A stretch of 64,000 nt of DNA, taken from contig CM026571.1 of the NCBI GenBank assembly GCA_015143295.1, positions 33,384,505-33,448,504 on the forward strand, in the 5' to 3' direction. The stretch comes from Tetracentron sinense. Its lineage: Eukaryota > Streptophyta > Magnoliopsida > Trochodendrales > Trochodendraceae. The position numbers and the translations under genes are program-made. Shown in pieces: positions 35,193 through 47,594 of the stretch (position 1 is the first letter of the stretch; every line of letters starts with the position of its first letter). The notes beneath the pieces are model-generated. The model saw nothing but the letters and a program-made list of their open reading frames with translations. It was not told where the DNA came from and searched no databases.

Positions 35193-35498
35193 TTTAGGCA
35201 TTAGAGTCCCTAGGGTCACTTAGTACTTGATACCATGATTGAACAAGGCAATAGGTGTTATGAAAGAGTCGTATTCCAAGTATGGACTAACGAGTTAGTC
35301 TTAGTCAAAATAGGTTGAACTTTGACCGAACTTAGAGTCCTACGCTAGGAACACGAATCGTATGTTATGACATTGTTATGTATACCATGTGTGTGTTGTT
35401 CTATGCTTGGTGAATATGTATTGACTGAAATTTTGAAATCTTGACTAAATGTGTGTCCAAGTTAGACTCATGTTATACTATCGTCCTTAGGAGTAATC

Positions 35499-36736
35499 AT
35501 GAGGCGTGGTGCACGGTGACGCGGATACAACACGAGAGGAAATAGAGGTGATGCTCCATCAGGTGATGAACAACCCGATTTTGCCCAAGCCTTTACATCA
35601 ATAGCCGAGACCTTGGCTATGCTAGTAGCAAGATGACCTACTACTCCTCCTGCCGGCACACTTATTGCTGCTCCTCCTAATCGAGCACAAGCCGAAATAG
35701 AGGCTTTTCGGAGGATGAGGCCTCCAACATTTTGTGGAAGCATTGACCCATTAGTCACCGAAGGATGGATTTGGCAACTTGAAAAGATCTTCTCTGTGTT
35801 AATGCCTACCGAAGTGGAAAGGGTCACTTGGGCTGCCTTTATGCTTGAAGGCGAGGTCGATCATTGGTGGAGGTCCGCTCTTAGGACCCGAGAGTTGACC
35901 CGGCAAGGCCAAGAATGGACATGGGCAGAATTCTTGGACGTCTTCTACAAGAAGTACTTCCCCATCGGGATGAAAAAGAAGAAAGAGGTTGAATTCATTA
36001 CCTTGGAGCAAGGTAACCTATCTGTGGCCGCCTATGAGGCCAAGTTCTCGGGAGCTATTCAGATTTGCTCCTTACATGATAGTTACCGAGACTATGAAAG
36101 CCCAAAAATTTGAGAGGGGGTTGAAAGCCTACCTCAAAGATCGAGTTTCGATGTTCCGGCATGAGACATATGTCGAGGTAGTGGACAAGGCACTATTAGC
36201 GGAGGCTAATTCTGAAGAGTTCTTCAAGAGAAGAGGGATGTAGAAGAGCCAGTCTAGTGGCTCGACAGAGAAGAGAGCAAGGACTAGTTCTTATCAGTCT
36301 TCAGGGTCGGCACCATCACAGAGATTATACTCTGCACCTCAGCCTCTCCACCCTTTTGCTCCACCATCTTTTTGCCCGATGACTACACAGGCTCCTCTCC
36401 CGGCACTATCTCAGGCCACGGGATATACGCCCTCCACTTAATCCTATGAGCCCTATACATATTGTGGTAGGAGGCATTTGGCAGGGGAATGCTTGAAGAT
36501 ATTAGGGGGATGCTTTCATTGTGGTGACCAGGGCCACATGATCAGGGATTGTCCCCGCCGTCAGATGCTGGCTCAGTCTCAGGGGAGTAGACCCCCTGTT
36601 AGGTAGTCTTCTCAGTAAAGCTCTTCACAGGCTTCGAGGTCCTCACCGTGTACACGGACACCTCATCAAGCAACTCAAGGCCAAGTCTTTGCATTGTCAG
36701 AAAGGGACGCACGTGCATCGGATGATGTCGTGCAAG
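35499..36736 (+). pseudogene. gag: gag of element 2 (broken)
   Basis: Capsid/nucleocapsid remains. ATG 35499 (MRRGAR) is followed by TGA at 35517, a further stop at about 35634, then an open part from about 35640 with RRMRPPTFCGSIDP and HWWRSALRTRE. A one-base insertion near 36048 shifts the frame; the reading continues as FRFAPYMIVTE and KRRGM, then TAG at 36241. The CCHC zinc knuckle (about 36508-36560, C-F-H-C...H...C) keeps all four ligands. The region ends at the shared splice donor 36736/36737. Compared with element 1, the same positions are conserved but with different breaks. Confidence 0.85.
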
Positions 36737-36876
36737 GTACGCGAAAATGCTAAAGTTTTACATGGAAAATACTTACTATTATATGATATGATTGGTTGTG
36801 TGAGCACAATAAGATACTTATACATTATGGATGTCCTTGTTTGAAATACCTTAATGTTAGTTATTTAATTTTATAG
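36737..36876 (+). other. Predicted intron between gag and protease, element 2
   Basis: GTACGCG to TTTTATAG, 140 nt, AT-rich. Because 140 is not a multiple of three, only removal keeps gag (shifted frame) and protease in one frame: CAA-G joined to GC-GCT gives Q-G-A-L-L-V-N-E. Confidence 0.62.
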
Positions 36877-39800
36877 GCGCTTTGTTAGTAAATGAGTGTT
36901 TAGCCCGAGTGTTGATCAACTCAGGATCCACTCACTCTTTCGTCTCACCCAGTTTTGCTAAGGGTTTTTCGACTAAGGCTATTCCATTGGAGTGGGAGTT
37001 GACCATTGAAACTCCACTTGGCAAGTCAATTGATACGGACAAGATATTTAGAGATAGTGTGGTTCAAGTAGGGGAGAATGAACTGTTAGCCGACCTCATC
37101 ATCCTAGATTTCCAAGACTTGAATTTCGACGTCATCCTAGGGATAGATTGGTTGTCAAACCACCACAGCCATGTTGTGTGCTTTGAAAAGATGGTGAACT
37201 TTAAGCCGGAAAGGGATATTGTCCGCCTCGCAGCTTTGAGCATAGCAAACCCAGAGGCACCGAACTCCTTAGCCATTCCGGTTGTAAGTGAGTTCTTGGA
37301 TATGTTTTCGGAAGAACTTCCCGGATTGCCTCCTGATAGAGAGATCGAGTTCGCTATAGAGCTCACTCTGGGAACAACTCCAATTTCAAGAGCTCTATAT
37401 AGATTGGCCATGATTGAACTCAAGGAGTTGAAGGTACAGTTAGAAGAACTACAAAGCTGGGGATTCATTAGACCAAGTGTCTCACCGTGGGGTGCCCCAG
37501 TGTTATTCGAGAAGAAGAAAGACGGTTCAATGCGTATGTGTATTGATTACCGACAGTTAAATAAAATCACTATTAAGAACCGTTATCCTTTACTACAAAT
37601 AAACGATTTATTCAACCAGATGAAGGGAGTGAGATTCTTCTCCAAAATTGATCTAAAGTCGGGGTATCATCAATTAAAGATTAAGGAGAAAGATATTTCG
37701 AAGACAGCTTTTAGAACTTGATATGGGCACTACGAGTTCTTTGTTATGCCTTTTGGTTTGTCGAATACACCAGCGGCGTTCATGGATTTGATGAACCAGG
37801 TGTTTAGACCGTATCTCAATAAATGTGTCGCAGTGTTCGTAGATGACATTTTGGTATATTTCCAGACACGGGAAGATCACGATCGAGATCTTCGCCTTAC
37901 CCTAGAGACGCTTCGTGAGCATAGGCTGTATGTCAAGCTAAGTAAGTGCAAATTTTGGTTGGAGAAGGTGGCTTTCCTTGGCCATGTGGTGTCTGCAGAA
38001 GGTATTTCAGTAGATCCAGCTAAGGTAGAGGCCATATTGAATTGGGAAAGACCAAGAAGTGTCACCGAGATTCGGAGTTTCCTCGGGTTGGCAGGCTATT
38101 ACCGGAGATTTGTGGAGGGATTCTCTAGTTTAGCTGCACCGCTCAATTATCTCACGAGGAAAAATGTCAAGTTTAGTTGGAGCAACAGAAGTGAAGTTAG
38201 ATTCCAGGAGTTGAAGAAACGCCTTACTACAACTCTCGTCCTCACAGTGTCTTCCGATAGCGACGGCTTTGTCATGTATAGTGATGCCTCCCATGTCGGC
38301 TTAGGGTGTGTTCTAATGCAAAATAAGAAGGTTATTGCATATGCTTCTCGACAGTTGAAGGATCATGAAAAGAACTACCCTACACATGATCTAGAGCTTG
38401 CTGCAGTAGTGTTTGCATTGAAGATATGGCGGCACTACCTCTATGGGGAACAATTTGACTTATTCACGGATCATAAAAGCCTAAAGTATTTGTTTTCCCA
38501 GAAGGAGCTGAACTTAAGGCAAAGACGATGGATGGAGTTTTTGAAGGATTATGAATATTCCATTCAATACCATCCAGGCAAGGCGAATGTTATGGCCGAT
38601 GCTCTTAGTCGGAAGCCTACTGGACTTTTGGCTTATATGATATTAAAGGAGTGGAGGTTGTTGGAGGTTGCTTCTAACCTGACATCAATTTTAGTCTCCT
38701 TACTTTTGGGCCGATAATGGCTAATATTACCATTAGGCCTTACATCTTAGACCGGATCCGAGAATCGCAAGAATCGGATGTCGAGTTACTTGTTTACCGA
38801 GACAAGATGATTAGTAGGGGTAGCAAGGATTTTGCCATAAGAGGAGATGAAACTATCACCTTCAAAGGAAGAGTATGTGTTCCTGCAGATGAAGAGCTTC
38901 GAAGAGAGATCTTGGATGAAGCTCACCAGTCCAAGTATACCGTTCACCCTGGGTGTACCAAGATGTATCGGAACCTCAAGGGGTACTTTTGGTTGTGGAA
39001 CATGAAGAGGGAAGTAGCAGAGCATGTATCTAGGTGCTTAGTGTGCCAACAAGTCAAGGCCGAGCACAGAAGACCGGCTGGACTTTTGCAGTCCCTCTCT
39101 ATTCCCGAGTGGAAATGGGAACACATCTCCATGGATTTTGTTGTGGGGTTGCCAAAGACGGTTAGAAATACCGATGCTATATGGGTTGTAGTCGACAGAC
39201 TCACAAAGTCCCCTCATTTCTTGCCATATCGGACTACATTCAATTCAAATCAGTTGGATGTATTGTATATCAAAGAGATAGTCCGGTTGCACGGGGTGCC
39301 AGTGAGCATCGTGTCGGATCGGGATCCTAGATTTACATCCAGGTTCTAGAAGAGCTTTCAGAGTGCCATGGGTTCCCGACTAGACTTTACCATGGCTTTC
39401 CATCCACAGACTGATGGGCAAACCGAGATGGTGAATTAGGTGATAGAAGACATGTTCCGAGTTTGTATGCTAGACTTCAAAGGGAGTTAGGAAGACCACT
39501 TGCCTTTGGTTGAGTTCACCTACAACAACAGCTATTAGGCGAGTATCCAAATGGCGCCTTTTGAGGCATTATATGGGAGAAGTTGTAGATCCCCTTTATA
39601 TTGGGATGAAGTTGGAGAAAGGAAGGTATTGGGCCTAGAATTGATTGAGTATACCGCAGACAGGGTCAAACTTTTTCGGGAAAGATTAAAGACTGCACAA
39701 GATCGACAAAAGAGCTTTGCCGATACCCGTAGGAGAGCTCTTGAATTCCGGGTTGGCGACATGGTATTCGTGAAGGTTTCGCCGATGAAGGGTGTTATGA

Positions 39801-40171
39801 GATTTGGCAGGCGAGGCAAGCTTAGTCCTCGGTACGTCGGCCTCTTTGAGATTATCAATCGAGTCGGCGAAGTTGCTTACCGGGTAGCTCTTCCAACTCA
39901 TACGATGGCAGGTCACAATGTGTTCCACATTTCCATGCTCCAGAAATATATCTCGTACCCATCCCATGTCATCGAGCTTGATCTGGTGGAAATCAGGGAG
40001 GACCTCACATTAATTAAGCATCCAGTACAGATCTTGGACAGGCGAGATCAAGTCTTGCGCAACAAGACTATTCCCTTAATCCTTGTAAGATGGTTACACC
40101 ATTCAATAGAAGAGGTTATATGGGAACGAGAGGCCGAAGTGAGAGAAAAATATCCTCAATTGTTTGTCTAG
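36877..40171 (+). pseudogene. pol: pol of element 2 (protease, RT, RNase H, integrase, chromodomain-like tail), broken
   Basis: Open from the splice acceptor through protease ([11 protein letters not shown], with the active-site D changed to N and T to S) and the first half of RT to TGA at 37719-37721 (siblings have CGA). RT continues with FVDDILVY (about 37840), RNase H with [15 protein letters not shown] (about 38278), and a frameshift lies near 38690. Integrase follows with the H-H-C-C zinc site (about 38920-39055) and MDFVVGLP; then TAG stops at 39347, 39437, 39488 and 39536, where siblings have TGG or CAG. From 39551 it is open through the GPY/F-like VGLFEIINRVGEVAYR and the chromodomain-like LVRWLHHSIEE to TAG 40169-40171. 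Confidence 0.9.
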
Positions 40172-40250
40172 CACTTTGACATTCTTTTGTATTTTTTTGT
40201 GGTCTTGTACATGAAAGTATCGTCCAAATTTCGAGGACGAAATTTATGTA

Positions 40251-40261
40251 AGTGGGGAGAA
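40251..40261 (+). promoter_or_regulatory. Polypurine tract of element 2
   Basis: AGTGGGGAGAA directly before the 3' LTR, with the shared TTTCGAGGACGAAAT upstream at about 40229. Confidence 0.8.
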
Positions 40262-41861
40262 TGTAGCCCCCTAGAACTTTTCGTATTTAATGAACGGTGT
40301 TCTTATTGCCCATTTGGCCTTTCACATAGTCTAATTAATAAATAAAGAAGAATCTGAAGATTCTAAACCACCGGAAATGTTCCTCCTCGAAAGACAAATC
40401 CAACGCAAGTTGAATCGTCAAAATCCGACGAATGAGTCAAAAGATATGGCCAAAATATCAAGTGGGAAAAAATGAGGAAAATCAGGAAAATTGGCAAAAC
40501 ACAGACCAACCAGTCAACCGCTCTCACCACCGGTCGACCCGTCGCCTACCGATCGACCACTATACACACCGGTCGACCGCTCTCGCACTAAAACTTGTAT
40601 GGGGAGATTTTCCAGAGAGGGGTTTTTGGACCGATCGACCGCTAGCCTACCTATCGACCGCTCCTTGAGCATTTTCTTATTTTGGCCTATCTTGCCGAAA
40701 TTTTAAGGGTAGGATGGTTATTTGACCACCCCATTTTCTATATAAGCCCCAAATCCATGGGTGAGAGTTTCATAAACCCTCAAAGCTCATATTTGGGAGA
40801 AATTGGAGAAGGAAGAGAGGAAGAAACTAAGGTTTTGGTGCAAGGTAGGTTGGATGAACCATTGGAGCTTGGATCTCTCCTTTCAAGCCAAGATCTTTCT
40901 TCTTTGAAGCTTAGATCTCATTTCCCTCAAGCTCCCTCTAAGATCTCCTTCAAGTATTCAAGGTTAGTACACTCTACTAACTCACTTAGCAATAACCTAG
41001 GTTTTCCTTTAAAAAATAATGATTTTGATAATGTGTTACACATTCTTCTTGAGTTATGCTATTTTCCCCTAAATATAAACAAGATAAATAAGAGGTGTGG
41101 GATGTATGGATGGATGTGGATGAGGTGATTGGATGCCATGATGTGTTATGTGTTGTGTGTAATGGAAAATGGTGGAACGGCATGGTGTACATAATAAACA
41201 CAGTTAATGTTTGGTGAAATGTTAATGATGAAAATGAAAGAAAAAGATTAAATAAAAGTGTTGTATAACAAGTGTTTGAGTAAATGCATAAATGAGAAAT
41301 CCCCAATTTAATGAAGAATAGGTAAATATGAATATGTGTAGTTTCTTCCAATTATGTAACCTTGATCAAATGCCATATAGGTTATCTGAATTCTCATATG
41401 TTGATACTATGAAATGAAATGTTATACACTATCCTTCATGTCACATATATCATCATGATTACTACAAGTGCTACACACACGCACGCATGCAAGCATGTAC
41501 CGGTTTTCTAAACGTATATGTATATGACAAACCCAACAAGAACAAGAATTGTGATTCACAATACGAATGATAAAGCCGGACTTCGGGCCGGTCAAGGGTA
41601 AGGCATATCCCTAGGATATGTCATACCTGACTCACAAGGAAAACAAGCATGATTGATAAAGCCGGACATCGGGCCGGTCAAAGGTAGGGCATATCGCAAG
41701 ATATGTCATACCTAGCTCACAAGAAAATAAGATAAGGAGGTTGGTGTACCATTTTCTATATATATATATTTCGCTGAAAGGAACTTACGTTCCCGGCTCA
41801 CAAGTCGCTTCAAGGGCACTAACCTTTGGCTCACAAGTATACAAGCAAGTCAAGTCAAGAA

Positions 41862-43362
41862 TGTTAGTCTCAGGGTTACAACCATGGGTACCCCTAATAA
41901 TTTTGATAATAACATAATAATGAAATGAAATATTTTATACTAATAAACCTGTTTAAGTGCGTGAATATTTCAGATTACACAAGTTGATAGCACTCTAATC
42001 ATGAAAAATGATGAAAATTACCCAAGAGGAAGTTCAACTCATTATATACAAGATGAAGATTCAAGATAAGACCATATTCCAAGTCGGATCCATTGAAGAC
42101 ATAAAGCTAAATCACAAGACCCAAGTCAAGCCAAGTTCATCTCTCAACAATCTTAAATGTATTTATTTCTTTTTTTTTTTTAGAGTTCATAGGACTTATG
42201 TAAAAAGTCCTCAAAAGAATGGTAAAGTTAAAAAGCTCAAGTATTATAGATTGACCATAGGAGCCTAGGACACCTTTTGGAAATTATTCTAAGGCCCTAA
42301 GGATCATATAATCATGATAAGAGTATAGCTAGTTAACCTAGGAAATCAATCACATCCCTTTGATCTGATCCAAGACTGAATTCAGAATTTTTACTCTGAA
42401 TTCGTCGACGAATTCTCTGGGTAGATTGAATTCGACGAAGAAGTCATGATAGAAGTTTTCAAGTTCAGTTCTGTTTCTTGATTTCGGCGACGAAATCTTT
42501 GGTTGGGTTATAATTCGGGGATGAAGTCATTACAGGATTTTTTAGAATTCAATTCTGTCTTTTGAATTCGGTGACGAACTCAAGTGGGAACTCTACTTCG
42601 TCGACGAAATCATGTCTGAAACAGAAAAATTTGTGTAACGGCAAGTTTGCAACGGACCTAAAAGCATTTAATGCTATCCCAACGGCACTATTGGATAAAA
42701 TGCTATAAAAGGAGTTCATTTATGAACAAATAATAACTCTTGAACACAGTAATAACTTCGATTGATCTCTCATTCATTGCTATTGATTTTCACTTACTCT
42801 CACGATTAGAAAATCCCCAAAAGTTTCTCTTGAGCTCATTCAAGCCTACTTTCTTTGAGAGACTTTATTAGAGTTTGTATTTCACTCTTATCTAGCTCAT
42901 TCAAGAAGCTTTCAATTCGGATCTTCAATCCAAAACTCATTTATTGAGATTAGTCAAGGATCCAGGATTCTTACATTGAAGTTGTTGCTTCAGCTATATC
43001 AAGAGAGGGTTGTACTCTTGAAAGGTTTCAGCTCGGCCTAAAGGATAGCTTGAAAGGTGATATCTCGACTTGTAAAGAGAGATTGTAAGGGTTTAGACTC
43101 CACCTGTGAAGGAGGCTGTACGATTAAAGAATCGTGGTGAATCCTCTAGCTGGAAGCTGAGGCGGGTAGTAAGCTGGTTTGCTGAACCTCGTAAACAAAT
43201 CTTGAGTTTGCACTCTTCTTATCTCTTCTCTCTCTTTTAATATTCTTTAGTTCAGGTTGTTGCATATTTTACTTTATTCCGCACTTTTAAATTTGTAGTT
43301 CAAGTTCTAAATCTGCTATAGACCTTATTCACCCCCCCTTTAGGGTCATTACCTGACCAACA
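41862..43362 (+). repeat. Copia-like solo LTR nested in element 2
   Basis: Starts TGTTAGTCTCAGGG, ends ACCTGACCAACA, 1501 bp, exact duplication AAGAA at 41857-41861 and 43363-43367. It has clustered palindromes (GAATTCGTCGACGAATTC at about 42396, CTTCGTCGACGAAAT at about 42595), GCTATAAAAGG at about 42698, and a C-run CCCCCCC near the end (43332-43338). TG...CA with TGTTAG/CCAACA ends suggests Ty1/copia; no interior remains. It is a relative of the minus-strand LTR at 6112-17683. Confidence 0.88.
42699..42709 (+). promoter_or_regulatory. TATA box in copia-like solo LTR
   Basis: GCTATAAAAGG lies about 100 bp after the palindrome cluster, the same arrangement as in the chromovirus LTRs. Confidence 0.6.
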
Positions 43363-43734
43363 AAGAATATGACAAGAACAAGCAAGAAAAGTGATTTCAA
43401 GCAAGACAAGACAAACATGTGTGATTCTCACGAACAAGACCAAGACAAGAAACAAGTTTTCAAACATGACAAGCAAGTTTTGAAAGAAACACGAAAGCCT
43501 ATTGTCAAGAATAAGACATGATTTTTAAAGTACGAATTTTATCGGAGTTTTTCGCATTCATTCAAGCATGTCAAGATTATTACATTGCTTTACTTTCAAT
43601 GCTATTTGTCTTATGTTGCTAGTATTGCTTTAATTCGAGATTGCGTATTGTGTTTATTGTTGTTGTGTTTTATTATTGCTATGGTTAGCTAGTAGCTTAT
43701 AATCGCTGAGTATTCCATACTCAGCCGTACTTTT

Positions 43735-43875
43735 ATGTCGGTAGGTACCGCAGATGCCCTCAACCCTGAGCCTTGGGTTGAGGAAGAGTATGTAGAGGAG
43801 AGGGAACCTCCTATCCCGATGCAGTCGCAGGAGGATAGAGATTTCGACCTGTGACCATACCTCAACTACTGTTGA
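43735..43875 (+). other. LTR-borne short open segment (PWVEEEY peptide), element 2 3' LTR
   Basis: ATG 43735 opens M-S-V-G-T, then NPEPWVEEEYVEEREPP and SQEDRDFDL, with one TGA where siblings have TGG, then PYLNYC and TGA 43873-43875. 129 nt from 43747, equal in length to element 1. Just upstream is the perfect stem-loop at 43706-43724 and the word TCGGTAG|G. Confidence 0.5.
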
Positions 43876-44152
43876 GAGGAGAGTATAAGAGAGTTGTTTT
43901 TATATTTTGATAGGTGGGCATGTCCACCTTTACCTTGATATGTTTTTTTATATATAAACTTGGAATACTGAGATGAATTATAGAAAATGAAAAGTTAGGT
44001 CACGCTTCTGCACTCATGTCTTAACTTCCGCACTCTGTTTATTGTAGTTATGGTATCATGTTCAACTGGTTCATTACAGGATGATTTGGCAGGCATGAAT
44101 AGTCATGACTAAAGTATCCCTTAACTCCTAGGGGGTATTTTGGGGCGCAACA

Positions 44153-45239
44153 AAAACACTTTGTTAGTACACAATAGTAAAAGCTTAATATAAAATACTC
44201 AAGAATGATGACATTGGTACTGACACTGGCATTGACACTGATACTAGTACTGGAAATATCACCGATACTGCGCAGAGATGAATAAATTACTGAGACGTAA
44301 CTAAAAATCGGATATCGAGAATGTAAGCTACAAATGACATTTCAGAGGATGAACTTATGGTAACTCTCAGTGGGACACTTTGCTCAGATGAAATTTCATT
44401 AAGATAAGCCACTGGATTTGCTCAGAAGACAATTCATTAAATAAGTCACATGTGTCCCACAATGAGCACCCCGTTTCTTATGAAAAATCATTTGATTTAA
44501 GCGAAGATATTCAAGACATTTTACTCTATACTAAAACATATGTTAGCACAGTTGTATAAACACAAGGAGAGAAAGAATATGAGCACAAATGAGACAAAAC
44601 ACCGTAAAGGATCACTAAGCAAACCATCTCTCATGAACTGCATGGGACTCATAGTGGTGTACTATGGTATCGGACTCAAAGACATTACTTCTCAGTTATA
44701 AGCCACTTGGTTTGCTTTGGGGACAACATCTCTGACGGAATCACAAATATCCCACAGCGAGTACCACACTTTTGATGATCGATTATCTGATATTAGATTC
44801 ACAATATTTTGACATACAATCAATTCATTCACCAAGGAATACTTAAATTCATATGATGCTGAGTAAAGACACTGAGCACTAACCTCGAGGTCATTGGATG
44901 AAGTTACCTCTATTTACATAGCTCCAAATATATATAGAGAATACTTAACATCAGAATACGAGTGCGTTGATAGCGATAACAAGATCTCGTTACCGAGGAT
45001 GTGCCAACGAGACCGACTTAACGGGCAACGAGGACGTACCAATGTTCAACGATAGTGAGCTCGCAACAATGAAAATACCCCCGAAAGATAATAAAGCACC
45101 GGCATGTACATACATCACGTAAAAAGGATGTTGGTTAGATACGCTGAACACGGGAATATGCAAAAAACACGAGGCATACCTCCCCATATATATATATATA
45201 TATAGTCCTTGCTAGGCAAAAAGAACCTACGCCATTGAT
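44153..45239. other. Unassigned region, possibly the 3' interior of a decayed gypsy element
   Basis: No ORF of note and no recognisable domain. It includes imperfect repeats of ATTGGTACTGACACTGG-like words (44210-44270) and a GATAACAAGATCTCGTTACC segment (44970). It lies downstream, in minus-strand terms, of the gag remnant at 45240-45761. Confidence 0.4.
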
Positions 45240-45761
45240 TACATGATGCCTGGGGTTCAAAGATCCGTTTATGGCTCATCATCGGGGAGCAAATACTGGT
45301 CCAGAAAGCCCTCTTTTGCCAATCTCTCCAGATATATCTTCAAGATGCTGCACTGGTTTGTCTTGTGGCCGCGACTCTTATGATAGTAGCAGTATTCTTA
45401 TGCACGAGGTCCTTTAGAGACGTCACAGCATGCTTGTACAGGCCATTCGAAGTGCGGATCGTCCTCTATAGCTCTCATGGTTGCTGCAGGACGGGCTGTG
45501 AACATCAGCTATGTAGGTTGGCTGGAGGAGGGACGCTGCTCTGCTGCCTGGTTGCCCTTACCTTGGAGTAACGCACGGTTCGATTCTGATAAATCATGCG
45601 CCCAAGTGTCTATTCACTCTTGAACCAACTGCTGCTGGTTGATCAATTACGTTAAGAGGGACTGCTGGTACTGCAACAACATGATGATCTAGTCTGCATG
45701 GGATATCTCTGACTCTAGGACTTGCTTGTCCATTGGAGACGCATAGGTTGGCTCAGCCATG
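45240..45761 (-). pseudogene. gag: gag remnant of a minus-strand Ty3/gypsy element
   Basis: On the minus strand an ATG at 45761 opens MAEPTYASPMDKQVLESE, then stops appear. Further on, about 45430-45270, the frame reads YYHKSRGHKTNQCSILK followed by LERLAKEGFLDQYL, a pattern typical of the C-terminal part of gag in non-chromovirus plant gypsy elements (histidine/cysteine cluster, then a leucine-rich helix). Much of the middle is missing compared with a normal gag, so either a deletion or a non-autonomous element. It lies about 125 nt inside the primer site at 45887-45902, which supports the strand and identity. Confidence 0.6.
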
Positions 45762-45886
45762 GCGATAGAGATGAACAAAGGGAGGGTTCGATTACTTTCT
45801 CACAGATATGAGAAAAAATGTTTTCTCACAGATGAATCAACTTATCACTTTGTATGGTGTAAGCAATTCAAGAGAAAAGTAAATTT

Positions 45887-45902
45887 CCCACAGACGGCGC
45901 CA
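45887..45902 (-). promoter_or_regulatory. Primer-binding site of a Tat/Athila-like gypsy element, minus strand
   Basis: The minus strand reads TGGCGCCGTCTGTGGG, a standard primer site of many plant Ty3/gypsy elements of the non-chromovirus branch. It is followed within four bases by the LTR end at 45907. Confidence 0.8.
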
Positions 45903-45906
45903 ATTT

Positions 45907-46715
45907 TGAAAGGGAAAATTCCCGGACTCGCCACAAGTCAGTAGCTGCTACGGAAGCTCCGATTTACTGGTAAAAGGTTGAAGGTGGAGGGTTTGAACCC
46001 TGTACTGCACTCCGATGCTAAAATAAGTATGTGGAGAAGATGATAAATAGTAAGAGCAATAAGAGTGTAAGATACGAGATTTCTTGGTTGGGTTTGCAAT
46101 AATTTTTCGGTCCTTATTCATTGAAGCTCTGGGGGTATTTATAAGTTTAGCTCAGGATGCCCATGGATGACCATAGATGTTCATACCATGTGCTAAATGA
46201 TCATTACCAAATATGTCAAACAGATTTGGAGCTTACGTGTCACACGTGGGAGCCTACTATTTATTGATTCAGTGTGTTTTGACAGCACGCAGAAATGACC
46301 AACATTAAATGCTAAGACAGTGCTTTCTCCTGTGAGTCATTCTCGATATTTGACTAAAGCATGGGTCCATTGTTATAACGAGGACGATACTGTTGTCTTA
46401 ATGACTATGACTCCATTGTCTAGAAGACAACATTTCCGTTGTGGGGAGCACAATGAGTCTGTTGTCATACGCACAACGAATACGTACTCAAAAACACATA
46501 TGAGCTCATTTCCACCGTTATAACTCCAAAAAACATACTCGTTGTCACAACACGCAGATAAATTACGAATTTTATCATTTACAAATATAAGGTGAAGAAA
46601 TGAAATCAAAGAAAGAGATGATGGTGAGATCTAAAGCTGAGTTGAGTGATTCTTGGAGAGAATTGACTAATTCGAAGGGAGCAATGGTAGCTTCAATAGG
46701 TTACTTATACATGCT
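45907..46715 (-). repeat. 5' LTR (partial) of the minus-strand gypsy remnant
   Basis: Starts TGAAAGGGAAAATTCCCGG on the plus strand. On the minus strand a TATAAATA box (plus 46136-46143) lies before the text that would be transcribed toward the primer site. A hAT-like element interrupts it at 46716; the outer LTR end beyond that insertion was not found. Confidence 0.55.
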
Positions 46716-47286
46716 CAGGAGCGGAGCCAGGAATTTTCCCTTGGAGGGGCCGAAGTACATGCATTAAGAAAGTGGTCATGAGGGTCGGGGCATAGCGCCA
46801 TGGGTTCATTGTGGTCATAACAGCCGTTAGCGTTGCATTCCAATAAAGGTAAGTTCAATAAAATAAAATAAACAGGGTCTTTTTTTTTTGGGAGAACTAT
46901 TATTTACATAAATTTAACTATTATATAATTTTTTGGGGGATAACTATGATGGAAAATGATTCTTTCCGGTAGAATGCATAGGCTTCTACAGTTGTCACGT
47001 GCCCCTTTTTAACACCCATTAACTGTGGTTAAGATTCACTCACCCTAGGGTTCATCTATCTAACCTTGGTTTTTAGAAGAAGAAAAAATATTAACCTTGG
47101 TTTGATTAATCTTAACCACAGTTAAAGGGAGATGAACAGAACGCGTAGTTTGAATTTGGGGGAGTAATTAACTCATAATTTGGGGGGCCAGTATATATAA
47201 AATGTAGATATTGTTTTATTTAAATTCTACTTAAATGTACAATGGTTGACCCCTCCCCGGCGTCCCCTCCCTGGGCTCCACCCCTG
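46716..47286. mobile_element. hAT-like non-autonomous element
   Basis: Ends CAGGAGCGGAGCC and, on the other strand, CAGGGGTGGAGCC, flanked by 8-bp near-identical duplications TACATGCT (46708-46715) and TACCTGCT (47287-47294). CAGGG ends with 8-bp duplication are diagnostic of the hAT superfamily. 571 bp without coding capacity. A partial foldback repeat of the TTAACC family lies inside (about 46994-47130). Confidence 0.78.
46994..47130. mobile_element. Foldback MITE, TTAACC family, copy C (partial)
   Basis: GTCACGTGCCCC...CATTAACTGTGGTTAAGATTCAC on the left and TTAATCTTAACCACAGTTAAAGGG on the right pair as inverted arms; the outer right arm is shortened. Nested in the hAT-like element. Confidence 0.55.
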
Positions 47287-47594
47287 TACCTGCTGCTTGT
47301 GTTAGTGGCTGTGTGTTCCTCCCATATATGGGTTCTTTTGTAATGTGACAATTGAAATGTCCTGCATTTTGGCCCACATTCCATGTTACGCATTTAACTA
47401 CTAATAGCACCGCTAATTTGGATTGCGGCCTAAGCCCCTAACCATGTGTCCTCAAAAAACAAAAACAAAAAAAAATTTATAATAAAATCTTTCAAAAAAG
47501 CAGGGACACATGTTGTAACTCCAAAAGAGTTTAGAAGTCTGCGCTAGGACTAGCATTTCTGATTCTTGATTGATGATTGACCCACTTTTCATGA

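Larger units (their letters stand above)
32823..44152 (+). mobile_element. Ty3/gypsy chromovirus element 2 (Tekay-like), degenerate, with nested solo LTR
   Basis: Flanked by AAAAC at 32818-32822 and 44153-44157. Without the 1501-bp nested LTR and its duplication it is about 9.8 kb. It has the same domain order as element 1 and similar LTRs, so the two are related subfamilies. Stops and at least two frameshifts break gag-pol. The integrase C-terminal part and the chromodomain-like tail (39551-40171) are still open. Confidence 0.93.
40262..44152 (+). repeat. 3' LTR of element 2, interrupted by a copia-like solo LTR
   Basis: Starts TGTAGCCCCCT and ends GGGGCGCAACA. The LTR parts are 40262-41861 and 43363-44152. 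It has CCGGTCGACC-type palindromes at 40510-40665, TATATAAG at 40739-40746, donor-like AAG|GTTAGT at 40962/40963, a perfect stem-loop CTGAG...CTCAG at 43706-43724 and the short open segment at 43735-43875. Confidence 0.92.

Noticed and set aside
44153-45239. Possible pol region of the minus-strand gypsy remnant
   Set aside because: No RT, RNase H or integrase motif could be read in any minus-strand frame.
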